A stretch of DNA of 8,117 bases from Candidatus Woesebacteria bacterium (GCA_030699485.1 JAUYMM010000039.1:1-8117); one strand, 5' to 3'; positions 1-5,497 are shown, numbered from the stretch's first letter. A program made the numbers and translations. Notes: generated from the letters alone by a model not told the origin.

Positions 1-6
1 ATAAAA

Positions 7-621
7 TTATATTTTTTTAAGTGAAGATATAATTGAATCGATTTCTTCTAAAACTTTATTATCTTGAGCATCTGGAACACTAATTGAAATATGACCATAA
101 TTTGTTGGTTGTATGTAGCTTCCATCTTGTCCTTTTTGACAGACCGTAAATCCAAGATCATTTGTATTCCAACTTCTACGTAAAGTTCTGTTATCCTCGG
201 AAGTTAAATCTTTAAAAAATTCAAATCTGGAACTTGGTCCTTCGAAATCAGCATCTCCTGGATAAAGACAAAGTGCCCCTCCTGTAGCTGCTTGGAAAAT
301 ATTAATTTGATATTCACCTTTAGTTAATATCAACCTTTCGTCAGTAACAGTTTGACTTTCTTTTTTTGCAATCCATTCTTCAGGTGCGGTTATAGAATAT
401 TGGTCAAAAGAAAGACCTGCTGACTTAGAAACACCACCAACAACAGTAACTAGGGGATAGGTACTAGGCACTGGCGATGGTGAAGCGAATTCAGTACTTA
501 CTGCTTCTGGTTTAGCTTCGTTACTTGCCTTTTTACCAAAATAATATCCTCCATAAATCATGGCTGTCAAAATAATTACAACTAACATTACTTTGCCAAA
601 GATTGAAAAGAATTTGTCCAT
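7..621 (-). CDS. Membrane-anchored extracytoplasmic protein of unknown function
   Basis: A 204-residue protein. It has a short cytoplasmic N-terminus, one strongly hydrophobic helix at about residues 9-28, and no Cys after it, so it is an uncleaved anchor rather than a lipoprotein. A Pro/Ser/Thr/Ala-rich linker spans about residues 33-56, followed by a soluble domain from about residue 65 to the end. The domain alternates beta-like strands (around YSITAPEEW at 76-83 and YQINIF at 104-109) and ends in a helix. This loosely resembles small PsbP/Mog1-like domains, but I cannot assign the fold. Cys118 and Cys161 lie in the exported domain and could form a disulfide. The gene diverges from trxA across 68 bp and shares its control region. 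No Shine-Dalgarno precedes the ATG; a promoter sits directly upstream. The reading frame is secure, the function unknown. Confidence 0.85.
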   Translation of the reverse strand: MDKFFSIFGKVMLVVIILTAMIYGGYYFGKKASNEAKPEAVSTEFASPSPVPSTYPLVTVVGGVSKSAGLSFDQYSITAPEEWIAKKESQTVTDERLILTKGEYQINIFQAATGGALCLYPGDADFEGPSSRFEFFKDLTSEDNRTLRRSWNTNDLGFTVCQKGQDGSYIQPTNYGHISISVPDAQDNKVLEEIDSIISSLKKI

Positions 622-631
622 TTATAGTCGC

Positions 632-660
632 ATTTAATCACTTAGGGGTTGACTTGTCAA
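632..660 (-). promoter_or_regulatory. Promoter of the membrane-anchored protein gene
   Basis: Read on the minus strand: TTGACA (655-660), 17 bp spacer, TTAAAT (632-637), then 10 nt to the ATG at 621. The -35 matches the sigma-70 consensus exactly and the -10 matches in four of six positions. The implied transcription start lies only about 3-4 nt before the start codon. Confidence 0.55.
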
Positions 661-678
661 TATTTTTCACAGTATAGT
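649..678 (+). promoter_or_regulatory. Promoter of the trxA-orf69-trxB operon
   Basis: TTGACT (649-654), 18 bp spacer, TATAGT (673-678), then 11 nt to the trxA ATG. Its -35 directly abuts the opposite-strand -35 of the divergent gene. Together they form the near-palindrome TTGACTTGTCAA at 649-660. The predicted 5' leader is about 4-5 nt. Confidence 0.6.
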
Positions 679-689
679 GTGTATTAAAT

Positions 690-1013
690 ATGGCAGTTAA
701 TAAAGTAACCGATTCCAATTTTGACCAAGAAGTTTTAAAGAACTCACTTCCTGTAATGGTTGATTTTTATGCAGATTGGTGTGGACCATGCAAAATGGCA
801 GAACCAGTCTTAGAAGAACTTTCAGAAAGTTATAAAGATAAGATTTTAGTAGTTAAAATAAATGTTGATGAAAATCCACAAACAGCGGGGAAGTATGGAG
901 TAATGTCTATTCCCACAACAATTCTTTTTAAAGCTGAAAATGAAATAGAACGTCAAGTAGGTTTTGGAGGAAAACAAAAATTTGAAGAGTTAATACGGAA
1001 GGTGGTGACTTAA
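690..1013 (+). CDS. trxA: Thioredoxin
   Basis: A 107-residue single-domain cytoplasmic thioredoxin, the usual length for the family. The redox site WCGPC is at residues 30-34 (Cys31 and Cys34), preceded by the DFYADW strand. The cis-proline is Pro75 in the motif SIPT, and VDENP at 59-63 is the typical loop after the third strand. It reduces protein disulfides and is itself re-reduced by the TrxB encoded 214 bp downstream. First gene of a three-cistron plus-strand operon (trxA, orf69, trxB). The ATG at 690 has no Shine-Dalgarno. A promoter ends 11 nt before it, so the mRNA is probably almost leaderless. The last codons carry the ribosome-binding site of the next ORF. Confidence 0.97.
   Translation: MAVNKVTDSNFDQEVLKNSLPVMVDFYADWCGPCKMAEPVLEELSESYKDKILVVKINVDENPQTAGKYGVMSIPTTILFKAENEIERQVGFGGKQKFEELIRKVVT
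999..1008 (+). promoter_or_regulatory. Strong Shine-Dalgarno for orf69
   Basis: AAGGTGGTGA lies inside the end of trxA, 8 nt before the ATG at 1017. It differs from the full anti-Shine-Dalgarno complement AAGGAGGTGA at one base. It is the best ribosome-binding site in the window, and it supports the reality and start of the 69-codon ORF. Confidence 0.7.
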
Positions 1014-1016
1014 AAT

Positions 1017-1226
1017 ATGCAAGATGATACACAACCAACAGTACCAGTAGATCCAATGGCAACACCAGCACCAGTTATGCCAACAGATCAACCAGTTGAA
1101 ACACCAGTTGTTACAGAAACACCTGATGTACCAGCAGAAGTACCAGCTGTAGATCCAACGGCAACACCAGCACCAGTTATGCCAACAGATCAACCAGTTG
1201 AAACACCACCAACACCAACTTTATAA
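1017..1226 (+). CDS. Small Pro/Thr-rich repeat protein between trxA and trxB
   Basis: A 69-residue ORF made almost entirely of Pro, Thr, Ala, Val, Asp, Glu and Gln, with no Lys, Arg, Cys or Trp. It carries two copies of a 20-residue unit, VDPxATPAPVMPTDQPVETP, beginning at residues 11 and 45; the two copies differ only by Met/Thr. It should be acidic and disordered. There is no signal peptide or membrane helix. It begins 3 nt after the trxA stop behind a near-perfect Shine-Dalgarno, and its stop ends 1 nt before the trxB ATG, which has no Shine-Dalgarno of its own. It may therefore work mainly by coupling translation to trxB. I know of no family for it. The opposite-strand frame is rich in Trp and Cys and is clearly a shadow. 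Confidence 0.65.
   Translation: MQDDTQPTVPVDPMATPAPVMPTDQPVETPVVTETPDVPAEVPAVDPTATPAPVMPTDQPVETPPTPTL
1047..1208 (+). repeat. Two 60-bp direct repeats, 102-bp period
   Basis: Copy 1 is 1047-1106 and copy 2 is 1149-1208. They match at 59 of 60 positions; the only difference is T at 1057 against C at 1159. The period of 102 bp is 34 codons, so the frame is kept. The near-identity points to a recent in-frame tandem duplication. Confidence 0.93.
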
Positions 1227-1227
1227 A

Positions 1228-2181
1228 ATGCAAGATAAGCAAAGCTTGGCCAGTGACACTGGTACTATTTGGGACACGGCCATAATTGGCTCTGGTCCTG
1301 CAGGATTAACTGCAGGTATCTATACCACTCGAGGAACCTTAAAAACTGTGATAGTTGGAGGTTCTTCTTGGGGTGGACAATTAATGCTAACCAGTGAAGT
1401 TGATAATTTTCCAGGATTTCCAGAAGGAATAATGGGACCTACTTTAATGGAAAATATGAAGGCTCAAGCTATTCGTTTTGGTGCTAAGTTCATTCAAGAA
1501 AACGTAACCGCAGTTGATTTTTCAAAGCGTCCCTTTGTTCTCACCGTTCACGGTTCACCGATCACTGCTCACTCTGTGATTATCGCTACTGGAGCTGAGA
1601 CAAAGTGGCTTGGAGTTCCTGGTGAAAAAGAATTAATTGGAAGGGGAATTTCTTCATGTGCCCCTTGTGATGCCCCATTTTTTAAAGAAAAATATGTTTT
1701 AGTTGTAGGGGGTGGAGATTCTGCAATGGAAGAGGCTTTAGTTTTAACTAAATATGCAACGAAAGTAACTATAATTCATAGAAAAGGAGAATTTAGAGCA
1801 AGTAAGGTAATGCAGGAAAAAGTTTTTGAGAATCCCAAAATAAGAATTTTGTGGGATAGTGAAGTAATAGAAATTAAAGGCAAAATTAAGATTGAAGAAA
1901 TAATAATTAAGAATTTAAAAACAGATGAAACAAAAACAATAAAAGCAGATGGTTTGTTTGTTGCAATTGGACATAATCCATCAAGTTCCATTTTTAAGGG
2001 TTTGATTGACCTTGATGAAAAAGGATATGTTGTTCCAAAAATAGGATCAAAAACAAACGTAGAGGGAGTTTTTGTTTCAGGTGATATTCATGATCATGTT
2101 TACAAACAAGCAGTAACTGCAGCAGGATATGGTTGTATGGCAGCAATGGATGCCATTAACTATATTAGTAATTTTCAATAA
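1228..2181 (+). CDS. trxB: Thioredoxin reductase (NADPH)
   Basis: A 317-residue low-molecular-weight FAD-dependent thioredoxin reductase, normal in length. It has the FAD dinucleotide motif GSGPAG (21-26), the ATGA motif (120-123), and the redox pair CAPC (Cys144, Cys147) followed by Asp148. The NADPH fold GGGDSAMEEA comes next, then HRKGEFRASK with the His/Arg residues that bind the 2'-phosphate, and the C-terminal FAD motif GDIHDHVYKQAVTAAGYGC. It passes electrons from NADPH to TrxA. I chose the ATG at 1228 over an in-frame TTG at 1198, because the TTG lies inside orf69 and would add a non-conserved MKHHQHQLYK tail. There is no Shine-Dalgarno; the orf69 stop ends 1 nt before, so re-initiation is likely. 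The 3' end overlaps the convergent methyltransferase gene by 17 bp, within an AT-only 8-bp inverted repeat (2176-2183/2192-2199). Confidence 0.96.
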   Translation: MQDKQSLASDTGTIWDTAIIGSGPAGLTAGIYTTRGTLKTVIVGGSSWGGQLMLTSEVDNFPGFPEGIMGPTLMENMKAQAIRFGAKFIQENVTAVDFSKRPFVLTVHGSPITAHSVIIATGAETKWLGVPGEKELIGRGISSCAPCDAPFFKEKYVLVVGGGDSAMEEALVLTKYATKVTIIHRKGEFRASKVMQEKVFENPKIRILWDSEVIEIKGKIKIEEIIIKNLKTDETKTIKADGLFVAIGHNPSSSIFKGLIDLDEKGYVVPKIGSKTNVEGVFVSGDIHDHVYKQAVTAAGYGCMAAMDAINYISNFQ

Positions 2182-2719
2182 TTTTATATGTAATTATTGC
2201 TAAAGATCCCCAGACATTTAATGAATTATTAATTCCATACACTGGAAGTTCAACAATAATATCAGCAAGATCTAAGACTTCTTTTGATATCCCAGTAGTC
2301 TCATGACCCACCACTAATGCAACAGGAAGATGCAAGTGATTAGTTAATAGTGAATAGTTAATAGATTTAGGACTCTGCTCAATGGCTATAATTTGGACAC
2401 CCTCTGATTTTAACTGATTTATAATCTGAATTACTGAATTACTTTTTTTCCAAGGCACCCATTCTTCTGTTCCAACTGCAGCTTTATGGATTCTACTTGA
2501 TGGGGGATATTCGGAATTTTCTCCACAGATATATATCTTTTCAACTGCTGTAGCGTCACCAAGACGAAATATAGAGCCGATATTGTATGTATCTAAAACA
2601 TTATCCAATACAAAATAAATTGGATTTCTTTTGATATGCTTCATATCATCTGCCTTTGGCGGTGTTTTTCTTAACTGTTTTGAATTTTTCCTTAAAAATT
2701 TCATATTTTTCCTTTGCAT
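2165..2719 (-). CDS. TrmH/SpoU-family (SPOUT) RNA 2'-O-methyltransferase
   Basis: A 184-residue SAM-dependent RNA methyltransferase with the knotted SPOUT fold. All three family motifs are present: motif 1 NIGSIFRLGDA (46-56) with its Asn and Arg, motif 2 VVGHETTGIS (136-145) forming the SAM pocket, and motif 3 LPVYGINNSLNVWGSLAI (158-175) in the knot. The family methylates ribose 2'-OH in tRNA or rRNA; I cannot tell which substrate. The basic N-terminal 30 residues could help bind RNA. Two starts are possible. The ATG at 2719 is 6 nt after an extended -10, fitting the leaderless pattern seen throughout the window. The ATG at 2704 is preceded by AAAGGA at a 5-nt distance. It converges on trxB with a 17-bp overlap and diverges from the zinc-ribbon gene. 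Confidence 0.92.
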   Translation of the reverse strand: MQRKNMKFLRKNSKQLRKTPPKADDMKHIKRNPIYFVLDNVLDTYNIGSIFRLGDATAVEKIYICGENSEYPPSSRIHKAAVGTEEWVPWKKSNSVIQIINQLKSEGVQIIAIEQSPKSINYSLLTNHLHLPVALVVGHETTGISKEVLDLADIIVELPVYGINNSLNVWGSLAIITYKIIENY

Positions 2720-2725
2720 ATGGCT

Positions 2726-2734
2726 ATAATAACA
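2726..2734 (-). promoter_or_regulatory. Extended -10 promoter of the methyltransferase gene
   Basis: Minus strand TGTTATTAT: the TGn extension plus TATTAT, one mismatch from consensus, ending 6 nt before the ATG at 2719. No good -35 is visible. The implied transcription start is at the ATG itself. Confidence 0.5.
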
Positions 2735-2740
2735 TTTTCG

Positions 2741-2749
2741 TGCTAAAAT
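2741..2749 (+). promoter_or_regulatory. Extended -10 promoter of the zinc-ribbon gene
   Basis: TGCTAAAAT: the TGn extension plus TAAAAT, ending 8 nt before the ATG at 2758. It lies in what would be the spacer of the opposite-strand methyltransferase promoter, so the two promoters overlap within a 38-bp gap. Confidence 0.55.
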
Positions 2750-2757
2750 AGCTCATA

Positions 2758-3012
2758 ATGGCAACTAGTGTATGCACAAGATGTGGTAAACCAAGAATTA
2801 TAGTAAAGTCTTACGAAGAAAAAGTAGAAACTTCAACTGTAACTTACACAATAACAGAATGTTCTGATCCAGCATGTCAAAAAATGGTTAATAAAACACT
2901 TTTAACAGAAAAGAAAAAAAGACAGTTTATTAAAGATGAACAAGTAAAAAGGGAAGAAGCAAGAAAAAAAGTAATTGAGGAAAAGAAACTTCACAAAAAC
3001 GACGAGGACTAA
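2758..3012 (+). CDS. Small zinc-ribbon protein with charged C-terminal helix
   Basis: An 84-residue protein. The N-terminal half has four Cys in two pairs, CTRCGKPR (Cys6, Cys9) and CSDPAC (Cys35, Cys40), which should bind one Zn2+ in a ribbon. Between them lies a beta-rich stretch around STVTYTIT. The C-terminal half (about residue 45 to the end) is a Lys/Glu-rich, probably helical or coiled-coil tail with a net positive charge. This suggests nucleic-acid or ribosome contact, which is inference only. I do not recognise a named family. It has its own promoter and no Shine-Dalgarno. No clear terminator follows directly. Confidence 0.85.
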   Translation: MATSVCTRCGKPRIIVKSYEEKVETSTVTYTITECSDPACQKMVNKTLLTEKKKRQFIKDEQVKREEARKKVIEEKKLHKNDED

Positions 3013-3100
3013 ATTTTATTTTACATTTTGCTGAGCATATCGGTCTCGAACCTTACGATCCCATAACCGCTTGAGAGTAGTGTATCACCCTGAGGCTAAA

Positions 3101-3136
3101 TGAGACAAATGAGACATTATAAAAGGATTTGTCTCA
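3101..3136. repeat. 10-bp perfect inverted repeat, possible weak bidirectional terminator
   Basis: TGAGACAAAT (3101-3110) and ATTTGTCTCA (3127-3136) pair perfectly across a 16-nt loop. The first arm overlaps a direct repeat of TGAGACA (3101-3107 and 3110-3116). It begins 8 nt after the stop of the minus-strand 109-residue gene and 88 nt after the stop of the plus-strand zinc-ribbon gene. Neither strand has a proper T-tract, so termination is uncertain. Confidence 0.5.
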
Positions 3137-3144
3137 AGTTCCAC

Positions 3145-3474
3145 CTATTGGATGTATTCAGAACCACTTTCAGATAGATCATCCAACAATATTTCAGTGC
3201 CGATATCTAAATAATGAATCTCTCTATCTTCTAGGAGTTTTTTGAACTCGCCCTCTATTGGATAATCGGAAACAATCGACGTAACCTCAATCTTTCCCGA
3301 CTCAAGAAGCTTTTGGGCTTCTTCAATTGTAGATACATCCATCCAATTATCCGCCCAATCCCAGAAAGTATATTCACCTGTCGAAAATGGAGAGATTGAT
3401 AGCTGTACAGGTTTACTTAAATCTGGGGCATACTCTGGTGAAGTTTCCCAAAAACTATTATGTTCTTTAGACAT
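3145..3474 (-). CDS. Orphan acidic 109-residue protein
   Basis: A 109-residue acidic soluble protein with no signal peptide, membrane helix or Cys. Aromatic and Trp residues cluster in the first half (FWETSPEYAP, FWDWADNWMD at about 37-46). The second half looks like alternating helix and strand (TIEEAQKLLESGKIEVTSI, then EFKKLLEDREIHYLDI). I do not recognise the family. It could be a small regulator or the antitoxin-like half of a pair, but no partner is visible next to it. The start is supported by an extended -10 promoter ending 6 nt before the ATG; there is no Shine-Dalgarno. An inverted repeat lies just after the stop. Confidence 0.7.
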   Translation of the reverse strand: MSKEHNSFWETSPEYAPDLSKPVQLSISPFSTGEYTFWDWADNWMDVSTIEEAQKLLESGKIEVTSIVSDYPIEGEFKKLLEDREIHYLDIGTEILLDDLSESGSEYIQ

Positions 3475-3712
3475 CAGTTTATTTTACCATATCAAAAAAC
3501 TGGCTCAACGATTATTTTTTAAAAAGACGTTTAAAACCATTCACAGGCTGCACCAAACAATTTAAAAAACTAAATGGAAAATCATCGTTACAACAAACTT
3601 TAAAAGACAATTACAACGTTGAAGATATTCTGAGGCTAATCAAGTGACCGTTTATGAACGGTATCAATATCAAGTGCTGACCTTATGGCACTACATTGCA
3701 ACTAATTTATAG
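3471..3712 (+). pseudogene. Possible decayed coding fragment, frameshifted
   Basis: Plus-strand frame 3471-3647 is open for 58 codons without any ATG, GTG or TTG. It reads like a real basic protein (WLNDYFLKRRLKPFTGCTKQ near its start, then YNVEDILRLIK before TGA). The +1-shifted frame continues from 3623 to the stop at 3710-3712 with VTVYERYQYQVLTLWHYIAT. Together this looks like the end of a gene broken by a frameshift with its front missing. I cannot name the parent. It overlaps the promoter of the 109-residue gene and the last codon of the HD gene. It could be chance in a 232-bp gap. Confidence 0.25.
3481..3508 (-). promoter_or_regulatory. Promoter of the 109-residue gene
   Basis: On the minus strand: TTGAGC (3503-3508), 16 bp, TAAAAT (3481-3486) with a TGG extension directly upstream. 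Six nt separate it from the ATG at 3474, which puts the expected transcription start on the start codon. Confidence 0.6.
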
Positions 3713-4678
3713 TTGTTTAACTCCTATTTTTTTGTAGTTTTCTTTGAACTCTTCAAAGTAATATCCCAGACTAGGGACTTGAGTAGACAATCTAACTAAT
3801 TTATTTTTAACCATTATCAATGGGTCGACACTTCTTGGTTTGTTAGAACCGAAAAATTCTGCATCTCTTTGTGGTGCGTACACAAACTCCTTCCCCTTTT
3901 TAAGTCTGTCCAACAGGTTGTTTATTTTTATGTTTTTAGACTTTTTTAATTTTTTCATTAATAATTCATCATTTGTGAAAAAATCATCATGAGTTATTAA
4001 CTTGATGTCTACTGCAATTTTTAAGGCTTCAGAAATTAAGAAAAATGAACCATGTGAAGTTGGATCGAGCCATATCAGTCTCGAAAAAGATGTAAATAAT
4101 ATTGCAAACATTGAAGCTGGTCTTATATCTCTAAAATATAATTTCTTTTGTTTTAAATGAATATTCGTAATAAATTCATTAATTATTGTCTTTGATAAGA
4201 AATTGAGAGTAAATCCATCTCTCATAAAATAATCCCATCTGTCGAATGAAATGTCTGGAAGATTGTTCTCCAATAGTTCAAATTTATCTTTATCCAATAC
4301 TTTTTTTATGTCTACTCCGTGTCTATTGAGGATGTTTGGAATTTCGGATTCTGAAATTAATTTTTCTGTAAATTTTTCATGAAACTCGTGTTTTTCATCT
4401 TCCATTACAAAGTCTATGACGTGAGAGAAGGCTGTATGGGGAACATCATGCAACAAACAAGCTATTTGTTCTTCAATGGGTCTTTTATAAAGCGAGGATA
4501 AGTACCAAACACCGATACTATGTTCAAACCTGTTCACATTTCTGATGGGTTGTATAAAGTGGGGTGCTCCATCTTGGCTTATTTTTTTTAGTCTCTGAAG
4601 AGGTTTAGACAATATTAATTCCTCAATTACCTTGTCTTTTATTTTGATGTTGCCATATATTTTGTCTTGAATAATCAT
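3707..4678 (-). CDS. HD-superfamily phosphohydrolase, SAMHD1/dNTPase-like
   Basis: A 323-residue metal-dependent phosphohydrolase of the COG1078 type, the group that includes the dNTP triphosphohydrolase SAMHD1. The HD metal ligands are visible: His53 in RFEHSIGV, His77-Asp78 in LLHDVPHTAFSH (with His81 and His86), and Asp146 in FDRWDYFMRDG. That last motif also lines up with the substrate-contacting Lys, Tyr and Asp after the catalytic Asp in SAMHD1 (here Arg147, Tyr150, Asp154). The likely reaction is hydrolysis of a nucleotide phosphate, perhaps dNTP to deoxynucleoside plus triphosphate. It is shorter than many family members and lacks a recognisable extra regulatory domain. It lies 40 nt downstream of tRNA-Gln but has its own promoter. 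Possible roles are nucleotide-pool control or antiphage dNTP depletion; both are inference. Confidence 0.9.
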   Translation of the reverse strand: MIIQDKIYGNIKIKDKVIEELILSKPLQRLKKISQDGAPHFIQPIRNVNRFEHSIGVWYLSSLYKRPIEEQIACLLHDVPHTAFSHVIDFVMEDEKHEFHEKFTEKLISESEIPNILNRHGVDIKKVLDKDKFELLENNLPDISFDRWDYFMRDGFTLNFLSKTIINEFITNIHLKQKKLYFRDIRPASMFAILFTSFSRLIWLDPTSHGSFFLISEALKIAVDIKLITHDDFFTNDELLMKKLKKSKNIKINNLLDRLKKGKEFVYAPQRDAEFFGSNKPRSVDPLIMVKNKLVRLSTQVPSLGYYFEEFKENYKKIGVKQL

Positions 4679-4686
4679 GCTTAGGT

Positions 4687-4695
4687 ATTATAACA
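4687..4695 (-). promoter_or_regulatory. Extended -10 promoter of the HD gene
   Basis: Minus strand TGTTATAAT: consensus TATAAT (4687-4692) with the TGn extension (4693-4695), 8 nt before the ATG at 4678. No clear -35 is seen, and no Shine-Dalgarno separates it from the start codon. Confidence 0.65.
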
Positions 4696-4717
4696 AATAT
4701 AATTTGATTTTCGTTTG

Positions 4718-4789
4718 CTGCGGGACTAGGATTCGAACCTAGAATATCCAACTCCAAAGGTTGGCGTCCTGCCGTTAGACGATCCCGCA
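4718..4789 (-). tRNA. tRNA-Gln (anticodon TTG)
   Basis: 72 nt. The acceptor TGCGGGA pairs with TCCCGCA, and the D-arm is GTC/GAC around TAACGGCAG. The anticodon stem is CCAAC/GTTGG with loop CTTTGGA, giving TTG. The T-arm is CTAGG-TTCGAAT-CCTAG. The weak first pair U1-A72 and discriminator G73 are known glutamine identity features. CCA is not encoded. The 5' end lies 3 nt after the stop codon of the upstream same-strand HTH gene. Confidence 0.96.
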
Positions 4790-4792
4790 ATA

Positions 4793-5491
4793 TCAACTTC
4801 TCGTATACTCAGACAGTATTATATCTGATATGGCCAATAATTTGCTAGTAAAATGAGGAAACCCTTTTATTCTAATTTCAAATTGGCCAACGTAGTCTAA
4901 ATTTTCCCTACGTTTTGTAACAATGTTGTGTTTCCATCTCAATTTAATTGAGTCTTGTTTGATAGAAATTTTTTTTGACCAAAAATTTAATATTCGCTGT
5001 AGATCATTTTTTCGTGATTCGTGAATAAATAATTGATATGAGATGTTTTGATTTGTATCAATATGAAAATATTTTTTAAGAAAATTAATGAATATTTTTA
5101 TAATTCTAAAGTCAGAATTTGAAAATCCATTGCTACTACCTTTTGAACCTTCAGCTTCATAAAGCATGACACCTGCAACAAACAAAGGATCGTTAAAATT
5201 AGATTTATTTTTTTGTATAAAATTTTGAATAGCTTCATCTTTTCTTTTCGCCCTAGTGATTCTTGATGCTTCCGTTGCAATAATATTGTTTGCTAGATAC
5301 CTTTTTCTGCTGATGTCTGAATGTTCCTTTGTTAATGTCAACCCAGCAAATGTTAACCAATTGTTAATTGTTGATTTTGCTACTCCTGTTTCTTTTTGAA
5401 TTTCAGTGTAACTTAAACCTTTTTTCCTAAGCTTAATAACTTTTTGAAAAAGCTCTTTTCCTTTACGTCTAACTGAACCGCGAGTAACCAT
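4793..5491 (-). CDS. HTH protein with LAGLIDADG-like segment
   Basis: A 232-residue basic protein. Residues 7-46 form a resolvase/sigma-like helix-turn-helix (KVIKLRKKGLSYTEIQKETG, then AKSTINNWL). A basic linker follows (60-95). Residues 104-176 contain FVAGVMLYEAEGSK, FSNSD, a helix, IHE and FWS, the pattern of a LAGLIDADG-type fold seen in HTH-linked bacterial proteins and homing endonucleases. The acidic residues Glu112 and Glu114 sit where the catalytic acids would be. FEIRIKGFP near 204-212 fits the final strand. It is likely a DNA-binding protein, either a regulator or a nuclease derived from a mobile element. It is not inside an intron or intein here. The stop TGA is 3 nt before tRNA-Gln. 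The start is supported by a promoter 6 nt upstream. Confidence 0.8.
   Translation of the reverse strand: MVTRGSVRRKGKELFQKVIKLRKKGLSYTEIQKETGVAKSTINNWLTFAGLTLTKEHSDISRKRYLANNIIATEASRITRAKRKDEAIQNFIQKNKSNFNDPLFVAGVMLYEAEGSKGSSNGFSNSDFRIIKIFINFLKKYFHIDTNQNISYQLFIHESRKNDLQRILNFWSKKISIKQDSIKLRWKHNIVTKRRENLDYVGQFEIRIKGFPHFTSKLLAISDIILSEYTRS
4818..4823 (-). promoter_or_regulatory. -10 element for tRNA-Gln inside the HTH gene
   Basis: A consensus TATAAT on the minus strand lies within the last codons of the HTH gene, 28 nt before the tRNA 5' end. The -35 is poor (TAGCAA at 18 bp). It would give tRNA-Gln a promoter of its own. Confidence 0.4.
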
Positions 5492-5497
5492 ATATTT

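Noticed and set aside
990..1193. Minus-strand open frame rich in Trp and Cys
   Set aside because: It is the complement of the Pro/Thr repeat ORF; its Trp/Cys runs simply mirror CCA/ACA codons, and the plus strand has the Shine-Dalgarno and operon position.
1198..1227. TTG start for trxB adding MKHHQHQLYK
   Set aside because: It lies inside orf69, has no ribosome-binding site and adds residues not typical for TrxB; the ATG at 1228 gives a normal 317-residue protein.
1776..1991. Minus-strand open frame inside trxB
   Set aside because: Complement of the well-conserved NADPH domain of TrxB; no promoter or ribosome-binding site.
3033..3096. tRNA-like remnant on the minus strand (GGTTCGAGACC resembling a T-arm, AAGCGGTTATGGGA resembling a D-loop)
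   Set aside because: The T-stem does not pair beyond two bases, and no acceptor or anticodon stem can be drawn.
3647..3662. Small hairpin ACCGTT-TATG-AACGGT as terminator of the HD gene
   Set aside because: Only 6 bp and no T-tract on the minus strand after it.
5098..5280. Second minus-strand frame within the HTH gene
   Set aside because: Overlaps the better supported 232-residue protein and shows no protein-like motif.
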